Below, piece after piece: positions 55,610 to 64,000 of a stretch of 64,000 nucleotides of DNA. The DNA lies in the NCBI GenBank assembly GCA_030522415.1, contig CM060107.1, forward strand, positions 5,568,847 to 5,632,846. The letters run 5' to 3'. The notes beneath the pieces are model-generated. The model did not search any database. It was given only the letters and a program-made list of their open reading frames with translations, and had not been told where the DNA came from. Within the stretch, counting starts at the first letter, position 1, and each line of letters begins with the position of its first letter. The stretch comes from Channallabes apus. Its lineage: Eukaryota; Chordata; Actinopteri; Siluriformes; Clariidae. Made by a program: the position numbers and the translations under genes.

Positions 55610-58575
55610 TTATGTGTATGCCAGATTAAAAAGATGCGTCTTGAGTCTACTTTTGAACTGAGAAACCGTGTCTGCTCCCCGAACACTGTCTGGAAGGCTA
55701 TTCCAAAGCTTTGGAGCTAAATATGAAAAAGCCCTACCCCCTTTTGTAGATTTTGAAATTCTGGGAACTACCAGAAGTCCGGAGTTTTGTGATCTTAAGG
55801 CGCGTGGTGGATTGTAGCGTATCAGAAGACTGGTTAGGTATGTGGGAGCTAAACCATTTAAGGCCTTGTATGTAAGTAATACTATTTTGTAATTTATTCT
55901 AAACTGAACAGGTAGCCAGTGCAGGGATGATAATATTGGGGTTATATGATCATATTTTCTGGATCTAGTGAGAACCCTGGCAGCTGCATTTTGGATTAAC
56001 TGAAGCTTGTTTATTGAGGATGCAGGACAACCACCTAGTAATGCATTACAATAGTCCAGTCTGGAGGTCATGAATGCATGAACTAGTTTTTCTGCATCAG
56101 ATACGGATAAGATGTTCCTAAGTTTAGCAATATTTCGAAGATGGAAAAAGGCTGTTTTTGTGATATTTGAAATGTGATTTTCAAAAGACAAGTTACTGTC
56201 TAATATTACTCCCAGATCTTTTACTGCTGAGCTGGTAATAACAGTACATCCTTCTAAGCGCAAGCTGAATTTTGAAAGCTGTTGTGTGCTGGTTTTTGGG
56301 CCAATAAGTAATATCTCTGTCTTATCTGAATTTAATAAAAGAAAGTTATTGGTCATCCAATCTTTTATGTCCTGGACACACTCAGTTAATCTAGACAGCT
56401 TAGGTATTTCGTCTGGTTTAGTTGAGATATATAATTGGGTATCATCAGCATAACAATGGAAACTAATCCCATGTCTTCTAATGATGTTACCCAAGGGAAG
56501 CATGTATATTGAGAACAGCAGAGGTCCTAAGACTGACCCTTGTGGGACCCCATATTTCACTGGCATTATACCAGACGGTTCTCCATTTAGATCTACAAAA
56601 TGGTAGCGATCAGACAGGTAAGATCTAAACCATTTTAATGCCTGTCCCTGAATACCTATATCATTTTGTAAGCGATCTATGAGAATATTATGATCTATAG
56701 TGTCGAATGCAGCACTAAGATCAAGCAGGACTAGCAATGAGATGCAGCCTTGGTCTGAAGCTAAAAACAAGTCATTTGTAATCTTAACTAGTGCAGTTTC
56801 TGTGCTATGATGGGGCCTGAAACCTGACTGAAATTCTTCAAGGATGTTGTTATCCTGCAAGAATGTGCAAATTTGAGCTGATACTACTTTTTCTAGTATT
56901 TTTGATATGAACGGGAGGTTTGAAATCGGTCTGTAATTTTTTATTTCATTCGCGTCCAAATTAGATTTTTTAAGAAGCGGCTTAATAACTGCTAACTTGA
57001 AAGGTTTAGGGACGTGACCTAGATGTAATGAAGAATTAATAATGTTTAGGAGTGGCTCTCCAACCGTAAGCATCACTTCTTTTAAAAATCTGGTTGGGAT
57101 TGGGTCTAACAGGCACGTTGTTGATTTAGCCGAGGTGATGAGTTTATACAGCTCTTCCTGTCCTATACCTGTAAAGCAGTGAAAATCTAAATGTGAAGTT
57201 ATAGGCTGAACTGGATCGTGAGATACTATTAGAGGTTGAACCTCCATTATTTTCTTCCTGATATTATTGATTTTTTCATTAAAGAAGTCCATAAAGTCTT
57301 CACTTCTAAACTGTGATGGGATACTCTCTGCGGGCATCTTAGGTTTTGTTAGGCGAGCCACTGTACTAAATAAGAACCTGGGATTGTTTTGGTTTCTTGC
57401 TATCAGTTGGCTAAGATGCTCGGTCCTAGCAGTTTTTAGAGCCTGTCTATAGCTGCACATACTGTCTTTATATGCAATTCGAAAGACTTCTAATTTAGTT
57501 TTCCTCCATTTTCGCTCGAGGTTACGGGTTGCTCTCTTTAGGGCGCGAGTATGACTGTTGTACCACGGTGCCAGTGTTTTATCTCTGACTTTTTTTAATC
57601 TGATGGGAGCAACAGTGTCTAATGTACTGGTAAAAATAGTGCCCATGCTGCTAGTCACTTCATCTAGATCATCTGCATTTAGGGGTCTAATAAGAAATTG
57701 GGACAGATCCGGCAGATTACTTGTGAATCTGTCTTTAGTGGTGGGATACATATTTCTAACAGATTGATAACGTGGGGAGACACAGCTAATCTGTTCTACG
57801 GGTAGAGTATATGTCAGGAGGTGATGATCTGTGATATCATCACTTTGAGGTATGATCTCTATATTAGAGACATCTATACCATGGGATATAATTAAATCTA
57901 GCGTATGATTAAAGCGGTGAGTTGCTCCAATTATATTTTGCTTAACCCCAAAGGAATTTAGTAAATCCATAAATGTGAGTGCTAAAGCGTCGTTAGCATC
58001 ATCTACATGAATGTTAAAGTCTCCTACTATCAATACTTTGTCAGAGTTAACCAATAGGTCTGATAGCAGATGTCCAAATTCTTTAAGAAAATCGCCATAT
58101 GGCCCCGGGGGTCTGTACACGGTGGCCAGGGTAAAATATAGCAAGGGTTTATTACGTATTTCATTTAGTGCAACATTAATGATAAGCACTTCAAATGAAT
58201 TAAACCTGGGCCTTATTTTCTGGGTAACAGTGAGTACATCATTGTAGATACTGTAGTGGCGACACCACCACCGCGACCAATTAGACGGGGCTCGTGCTTA
58301 TAGAAATATCCTGACGGAGTAGACTCATTCAGACCAAAATATTCATTTGGTTTAAGCCAGGTTTCAGTGAGACAGAGTGCATCAAGGCAATAATCTGAGA
58401 TAATTTCATTAACAGTAAGTGCTTTAGGCGCAAGGGATCTAATGTTGAGTAGTCCAAACTTTAGAGGTGGATTTTGACTACTTATTTTGCCTTTTTCTGG
58501 TTTTATGGTTATCAGATTGTTTCGGGCAAATTTAACAAATTTATTCTTTTTTCTCAGTATTCGGGGAACAGACAC
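55610..58575 (-). pseudogene. L2 ORF2 endonuclease-reverse transcriptase, one frameshift
   Basis: Two frames join near 58249. The first (58575-58213) has the endonuclease start: GLLNIRSLAPKA with catalytic Asn and LTETWLKPNE with Glu, up to GRGGGVAT. The second is open for over 860 codons to 55610; counted from 58189 it has Asp57 (IVGDFN), Asp121-His122 (DITDHHL), RT motif A Asp490 ([13 protein letters not shown]), motif B from 547 ([14 protein letters not shown]), YADD at 580-583 and the L2 C-terminus [15 protein letters not shown]. Only a net one-base change separates it from an open ORF2. It might be a read error or a recent lesion. Confidence 0.92.
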
Positions 58576-58671
58576 AGTTTCTATAGGACAAGCTATGTGT
58601 GTTCGTCTATCACTACGGTGAGTTGTGATGTGTCTAATATGTTTGGAATCTACAGTATGACTTACCGCCAG

Positions 58672-59646
58672 TCAGATGGTTCGTAGTGTTCTGGAGATGT
58701 TGTCAGAGAGGACCGCTGCTCCAGCTCTGCTAGGGTGTAGGCCATCGGTGTGATAGAGCCTAGGACGCTCCCAGAAAACATTCCAGTTATCAACAAAGCG
58801 TAATTTCTGTTGTTGACACCAAGATTGTAACCATTCATTAAAAGCAAATAATCTACTGAACTTCTCGATTCCTCGCTGAAATGTGGGAAGCGGTCCAGAT
58901 ACGATGATCCTTGTCGTGGGTGATGTGTTGCGGACCTTCTCGACCAGGCTCCTGAAGTCCTTCTTTAGGATCTCCGTCTGCCTCAGCCTGGTGTCGTTCG
59001 TGCCGGCATGAAGAACCACAGCTCCAATGTTCCTCCTCAGGGCAGCAGGCACCTGTGCAGCAACATCAAGAACACGTGCACCAGGTAAACAGCGTGTGTG
59101 CACCTTACCTTTAGCCGTGGTAGCACGCACGTGACGAACGATGGAGTCTTCGATGACCAGGACGTCGTGTGCCGCCTCGCGGAGAGGAGCGAAGCGGTTT
59201 TGGGTCGAGATGTCGAAGACGGGTGGTGGTGGTGGAGGGGGAGAGGTCCTCGCCCGGGGCTTGGCGTGCTTCTTCCGCCGCTCCTGTATCCAGGGTCCGT
59301 GGTATCCCGGCGCCGGGGTGTAGGAACACTGGGCGGGCTGCGTCCTTGATGTGTTTGTGTTGGACCTGGGCAGAGAAACACGCGGGGTTGAGGTTGTAGG
59401 AGAATTCTCACGCCGAGAATTTACCTGGGACAGGTGAGCGTCGGTCTGCGTCGATTCCAGCGTGGCTTTCCGCTGCTGTAACCGGGCCAGCTTCACCTGT
59501 AGCTCACGGATCAGCTTCTCCACGGCCTCCACCACCAAATCCACCGAGTGCAGCTCCAATGTCTCCTCACCTGCACTCAGAGGCAGAATCACAACCGACA
59601 TGGTGTCTAAACACGGAAAATAATCGGTGTGAGGAAGCGAAAACAA
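58672..59646 (-). CDS. L2 ORF1 protein with SGNH esterase domain, altered GDS motif
   Basis: 324 residues from ATG 59646; the next Met at residue 16 (MSVVILPLSAGEE) may be the real start. Residues 30-66 form a leucine-rich coiled coil. A basic, proline-rich linker (RRKKHAKPRARTSPPPPPP) follows, then an SGNH/GDSL hydrolase-like domain at about 160-324. The nucleophile motif reads VIEDSIVRH: Ser168 is kept but the usual Gly before Asp-Ser is Glu166. Asn217 (HAGTND) and Asp301-His304 (DGLHP) are present. It lacks the N-terminal Cys finger seen in L2 copy 1 ORF1. Esterase loss is inferred. Confidence 0.87.
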   Translation of the reverse strand: MFSLPHTDYFPCLDTMSVVILPLSAGEETLELHSVDLVVEAVEKLIRELQVKLARLQQRKATLESTQTDAHLSQVNSRRENSPTTSTPRVSLPRSNTNTSRTQPAQCSYTPAPGYHGPWIQERRKKHAKPRARTSPPPPPPPVFDISTQNRFAPLREAAHDVLVIEDSIVRHVRATTAKGKVHTRCLPGARVLDVAAQVPAALRRNIGAVVLHAGTNDTRLRQTEILKKDFRSLVEKVRNTSPTTRIIVSGPLPTFQRGIEKFSRLFAFNEWLQSWCQQQKLRFVDNWNVFWERPRLYHTDGLHPSRAGAAVLSDNISRTLRTI

Positions 59647-59905
59647 GCTTTACAAACAAACAAACAAACGTGATAGCTGGGCTAGCGATGCTAATGCTAA
59701 TTAGCGATGCTAATGTCGGCTAAAAGCGGTGTGCTGCAAAACAATTAAAACTTAACGATATAACACGCGTTTCGAGTAAATATATTATAAGATACTTATC
59801 CGTTTTATGTACACTCTTCGTAAGGGGACGAAAAAAGTTTAAAAGTTGGTCAGTATGGTGGAGCTCGGAAAAAAAGCAGCTTCTCAGCGTCCTCGTACGG
59901 AGGAA

Positions 59906-62037
59906 GATCTATGTTCAGTCTTTAATGGTGTAGCTATCTGCTTTTTACTGGTGTTTTAGTGCTTCTGTCTGACCTCTCTCCACATGTCTGCACCCCCTCC
60001 TGTTCCTCTACATCCTTCTCTACACATAGCTTTTCCACTCTCTGTAAATCTACCCCCACTTTTCTTATACTTCTCTGCATAACATTCCTTCTCCATCTCA
60101 CCAGAACCTTCCCCCATTCCCTTACGCTTAGGAATTCGACTGTCTTCCTGTACCTACTATATGGGGGAGGTGTAACTAACTTCTCTCTCGCTACTTCGGC
60201 CTCACTACCTGACTTTCTTAACTTTTTCCATCACTTCCTGTTTCTTTCTTACCAACTTCACTTATTCTTTCTTAACCAAAGCTAGGACCACTCTTTCCTG
60301 CTGTCTTTTCAACTTCTCTAGACATGCTTTCTCTCTCTTGCCGCCGCTTTATAATTTTTTATCAAGGTGTCCATCTCAGAACACAGTGCTGAATCAAATG
60401 TCCTCTCCTTTGGCCATCTTGTAATCATATCTTTGGTCCTCTTTTTGCTACTTATTGGAGGTCTTAGTGATGAGATCTTCACACAAAGGATGCTTTGGCA
60501 CTAAAGTCTCCACCGGAGAGGAGATTATGATTTAGCCTATGTCACCACTTAGATATTTATTTATTTAATTTTTTATTTAATTTTTTATTTTATGCCTATG
60601 CACTTACTTAATGGCTAAATTTACTTACAACAATATACACTCTTTTAGAATCACAGAAGTATCCACCTCCACTTACCAAGGCTCATCAATGATAATCACT
60701 CCTGAATCTACACCACTTCACTATTTTCAAATTAGCACTTGGTAAAAAGCATAGTACTTTTATGCACCGTGAACACTTTTATCAGTAAGTGTGTAATGCC
60801 ACAATATTAATATGGGGTTCATACACATTCACCACTCCACACTATTTATTTATTTATTTATTTATTTATTCAGAGGCCTATGCATTCAGACTTTATCCCT
60901 CTTTTCCTAGAAAATTGGGCTTATTCTTTTCATACTTGTCCCCCTGCTAAAAGGGCTCATTGTTCCACTCACACGTGTCCCTTTATTGATGAATATTTAT
61001 CTATTTAATTATTAGGCTAGCTATTACTTAAATAGGGCTCATTCACACACACACGTCTCTGGTCTGGCAGCAAGCTGCCCCCCTCTGAGGGTTGCACACA
61101 CAATTCCCTCGAGAGTTCCAGCCCTGTTCACAGCACACAGAGCTTATCTCATTCAACCAATTCTCTCTCTCTTTCTCACACACACACACACTAGGCGAAC
61201 ATAGAGCTCTCATACACTCAGACAGAAACAGATAGACAAAACATCACTTGGACACAAACAATTGCAATTGTATTCAACTTAAATCAACTTAATGGCACAA
61301 ATCGTGCTCCCCATACGAAGAGATATTAATTACCCCTGTCACTCATATCAATAAAACATAAGAGGTGATTTCTTATGATGTACAGTTGTACATTCCACAT
61401 ACGAAGGGTATTAATTAATTACCACACCACCCAACTCATACCATATAACATTTACGGTGGCTACAAAAATTGCTTATGACATACAACAGTACGTTCCTCA
61501 TACAAAAAGGTATTTTTTATTAATTGCTGGGTAACCTTACACAAGCAATATAACTAATTAAGCGCAATTCCTTATTAACTTGCTGCACTACTCATGCCAT
61601 CCAATCAAGGCCCACTTGACAATGAGCACAAATTAATATCGAGATCATCTACCTTTTTCCTGTCCTGTTATCTATCAAAGCCCACTTAACAAAACAAATA
61701 GACACTCAAATGCGCTTCCTCATACCGTCTGTTACTGTTGCCATCAATCAATGCCCACTTGACAACACCCAGACCAATGCAATGCTTATCTTCTCAATTC
61801 ACTATCAGTACAACTGTTAGTAATCTGATGCATGCATTCTCTTCTGGAAACAAAGCCCATTCTAAATTACTTGAGTTGGAGAGGCCTTTATTAGGAGTCC
61901 TTACCACCATGGGTGATCCCCAGCCAACAACACAACCTAAGTATATAAGCAAAAGTTGCTTACCTTTGTAAGTGGCCACCTGTTTGTGTTGCTGACCAAG
62001 GAAGCCCACGCCGGTCAGTCACCTTTGCCCTTTTTCC
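59906..62037 (-). other. Retrovirus leader and 5' gag region, decayed
   Basis: Lies between the L2 and the primer site. AT-rich, with a short TTTA repeat near 60845-60870 and no frame I can assign to gag. Parts could be other insertions. Confidence 0.4.
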
Positions 62038-62055
62038 ACCCTGCTCGCAGCGCCA
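62038..62055 (-). promoter_or_regulatory. Retrovirus primer binding site, probably tRNA-Ser type
   Basis: Minus strand TGGCGCTGCGAGCAGGGT begins about six bases inside the 5' LTR edge. TGG pairs with a tRNA CCA end, and the rest resembles the 3' end of a serine tRNA with about two mismatches, from memory. Confidence 0.55.
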
Positions 62056-62061
62056 TTATAT

Positions 62062-62399
62062 TGTGGAAAAATACTCAGAGTCGGGCTTTGCTTACAGAAG
62101 ATTACGACCTTTATTATCAAACAAAAAGGCCGGAGCTGAGTCCGTGGAGCAACTGAATTCTCTTGCTGTGTGCTATAGTACATATGCAGTGCCTGCCCCT
62201 CCTCTCTGCAACATCTGGGTTTCATTAAAGGGCCGTCTTCAGCCCCCCCAATGTAAAGCTTGGGTTTCCTATATGCAATGCACACAAAGAAGCCTATGTC
62301 CCAGCTTGCACACACATCCACGATTATATACTGATGAGGTATCTTCTAACCCCCCAAAAGTAAGTAAAATCAAATGAAATCAAATAAAAATTTCTCCCA
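62062..62399 (-). repeat. Retrovirus 5' LTR
   Basis: 338 bases, collinear with 48994-49331 and differing at about 11 positions by eye. Confidence 0.88.
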
Positions 62400-62704
62400 T
62401 AGTTTCCACACCACAGGTGAATTAGCTTAATCCTTCTAATTATGTTCATTATATCAAGGGAAACACATCTCAGTGGATAGAATAGTCACCATCAGATACA
62501 GTTCCCACTCTGCTTTCTGTGTAAGTGAATGTAAAGTCTGGTTTATTGTGTGTAGGGCTGCAGGAGAAATGATTCGGCCTCACCGGTTTCAGTGAATCAG
62601 TCCGAGAGCTCGATGGTGGAAAATATCTGTCCTGTAAAGTTGTCCTGATGGTCGTGATTTCAGAAAATCCTCCACGACACAGAGTTCACAGGACGAAACA
62701 GCTC
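62400..62704. other. Spacer, nothing recognised
   Basis: No supported feature. Confidence 0.4.
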
Positions 62705-62800
62705 TGTGTCAGGTCAAGCAGACGTTTATTGTCATTTCAACCATATACAGTTTAGTACACAGTGAAATGAAATGGCGTTCCTCCAGGACTGAGGATCTAT
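62705..62800 (-). repeat. LINE 3'-end fragment
   Basis: TTTATTGTCATTTCAACCAT and AGTGAAATGAAATGGCGTTC are a common fish LINE 3' end read backwards. Too short to classify. Confidence 0.45.
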
Positions 62801-62942
62801 GTTACAGCCATTTCACCATTTTTATATTTTGGGTTTCGTAGTTGAAAGTTAATTTAATTTAATTTAATGTTTAGTAGTAGTTTAGTAAGAAGAATTAGGT
62901 TATGAGTTATGAATTTGCATTTAATTTGTGTTTTGCGTTGTA

Positions 62943-64000
62943 CAAACCGAATTCCAAAAAAGTTGGGACACGAAAACAAATTGTGAATAAAAACTGAATG
63001 CAATGATGTAGAGATGGCAAATGTCAATATTTTATTCAGAATAGAACATAAATCATGGAACAAAAGTTTAAACTGAGAAAATGTATCATTTTAAGGGAAA
63101 AATATGGTGAATCAAAATGTCATGGTGTCAACAAATCCCAAAAAAGTTGGGACAAGGCCATTTTCACCACTGTGTGGCATCTCCCCTTCTTCTTACAACA
63201 CTCAACAGACGTCTGGGGACCAAGGAGACCAGTTTCTCAAGTTTAGAAATAGGAATGCTCTCCCATTCTTGTCTAATACAGGCCTCTAACTGTTCAATCG
63301 TCTTGGGCCTTCTTTGTCGCACCTTCCTCTTTATGATGCGCCAAATGTTCTCTATAGGGGAAAGATCTGGACTGCAGACTGGCCATTTCAGTACCCGGAT
63401 CCTTCTCCTACGCAGCCATGATGTTGTGATTGATGCAGAATGTGGTCTGGCATTATCTTGTTGAAAAATGCTGGGTCTTCCCTGAAAGAGATGACGTCTG
63501 GATGGGAGCATATGTTGTTCTAGAACCTGAATATATTTTTCTGCATTGATGGTGCCTTTCCAGACATGCAAGCTGCCCATGCCACACGCACTCATGCAAC
63601 CCCATACCATCAGAGATGCAGGCTTCTGAACTGAGCGTTGATAACAACTTGGGTTGTCCTTGTCCTCTTTGGTCCGGATGACATGGCGTCCCACATTTCC
63701 AACAAGAACTTCGAATCGTGACTCGTCTGACCACAGAACAGTCTTCCATTTTGCCACACTCCAAATGATCCCTGGCCCAATGAAAACGCCTGTGCTTGTG
63801 GATCTTGCTTAGAAATGGCTTCTTCTTTGCACTGTAGAGTTTCAGCTGGCGACGGCGGATGGCACGGTGGATTGTGTTCACTGACGATGGTTTCAGGAAG
63901 TATTCCTGAGCCCATTCTGTGATTTCCTTTACAGTAGCATTCCTGTTTGTGGTGCAGTGTCGTTTAAGGGCCCGGAGATCACGGGCATCCAGTATGGTTT
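62943..64000 (-). mobile_element. Tc1-like transposon, runs off window
   Basis: Begins after TA (62941-62942) with CAAACCGAATTCCAAAAAAG. The motif CCAAAAAAGTTGGGACA recurs at 63138-63154, as in an inverted repeat with internal repeats. It contains a minus-strand transposase. The other end is beyond the window. Confidence 0.88.
63164..63960 (-). pseudogene. Tc1-like transposase, one frameshift
   Basis: The upstream frame (about 63915-63755) gives VNTIHRAIRRRQLKLYSAKK and FHWARDH. A single extra base near 63755 then shifts to [15 protein letters not shown], which is open to 63164. The DD34E triad is complete: Asp in WSDES, Asp in FQQDNARPH, Glu in LSPIENIW. The protein cuts and pastes the element at TA. 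The N-terminal DNA-binding region lies mostly beyond the window end. One net base would restore the visible frame, so it is a recent lesion or a read error. Confidence 0.9.

Larger units (their letters stand above)
54846..59905 (-). mobile_element. L2 LINE copy 3, near full length
   Basis: About 5.06 kb on the minus strand: 5' leader (about 59905-59647), ORF1, a gap of about 96 bases, ORF2 with one frameshift, 3' UTR with the conserved L2 core (AAAAACTCCCTGAGATGG) and the ATTCA tandem tail at 54846. It splits the retrovirus. AAGAT occurs at both edges (54840-54844, 59904-59908), a possible but weak target duplication. The 5' end is approximate. Confidence 0.85.
48994..62399 (-). mobile_element. 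Endogenous retrovirus, degraded, split by an L2
   Basis: A minus-strand provirus with 338-bp LTRs at both ends, a tRNA-type primer site and pol remnants in retroviral order. About 8.3 kb belongs to the provirus and about 5.06 kb to the L2 at 54846-59905. LTRs differ at roughly 11 positions by eye. RT, RNase H and integrase are riddled with stops. No envelope gene is recognisable between integrase and the 3' LTR. The integrase C-terminus resembles gamma/epsilon-like fish retroviruses. No convincing target duplication was found. Confidence 0.85.

Noticed and set aside
59959..60285. 108-codon frame in the retrovirus leader
   Set aside because: Ser/Phe/Leu-rich pyrimidine-biased sequence without similarity to gag. 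It is probably chance.

Overview
The window looks like ray-finned fish nuclear DNA. The basis is the repeat content: Rex1-type and L2-type LINEs, sushi-like chromovirus Gypsy elements, BEL/Pao, an endogenous retrovirus, Tc1-like transposons and tRNA-derived repeats occur together, as is typical of teleosts. The species cannot be read from this. I see no host protein exon, no functional tRNA and no rRNA. Nearly everything recognisable is mobile DNA, much of it nested.

Layout. 1-4627: a minus-strand Rex1-like LINE split by a plus-strand Rex1-like LINE (586-3924) whose 999-codon endonuclease-reverse transcriptase frame is open. 5826-11964: a 6.1-kb palindrome flanked by TA, with arms of about 1.65 kb that each carry two tRNA-like modules. 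12062-20740: a minus-strand L2 LINE split by a complete sushi-like Gypsy element (12502-18004, called Gypsy-1), which itself carries a later 372-bp L2 fragment. 21201-24667: an L2 3' end, a Tc1 end, SINE-like and MITE-like pieces and decayed L2. 24674-32104: a Rex1-like LINE inside decayed L2, itself holding a Tc1-like transposon (26615-28232) and an L2 (28751-31297). 33570-35036: a deleted mini-Gypsy in which protease is joined to integrase. 36768-48272: a BEL/Pao element whose 5' part holds a LINE 3' end and a minus-strand sushi-like Gypsy (36882-41657, called Gypsy-2), and whose 3' LTR holds a solo LTR. 48994-62399: a minus-strand endogenous retrovirus split by a near full-length L2 (54846-59905). 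62943-64000: a Tc1-like transposon that runs off the window.

The most informative signals are in the two sushi-like Gypsy elements. Neither has a tRNA-type primer site. Each has a 10-11 nt sequence about 30 nt below its TATA-like box that is exactly complementary to the bases just after the 5' LTR, next to or overlapping the gag start codon. This is the Tf1/sushi self-priming layout. Each also has a textbook -1 frameshift signal at the gag-pol overlap: a slippery heptamer, a 6-7 nt spacer and a 9-bp stem.

How parts work together: gag and pol of each Gypsy are linked by the frameshift and flanked by LTR promoters; L2 ORF1 (an SGNH esterase) and ORF2 (endonuclease-RT) are paired; Tc1 transposase sits between its inverted repeats. 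Most copies carry inactivating lesions. The exceptions are Rex1-like copy B, whose frame is open, and Gypsy-2, whose gag and pol are open up to a 3' truncation.
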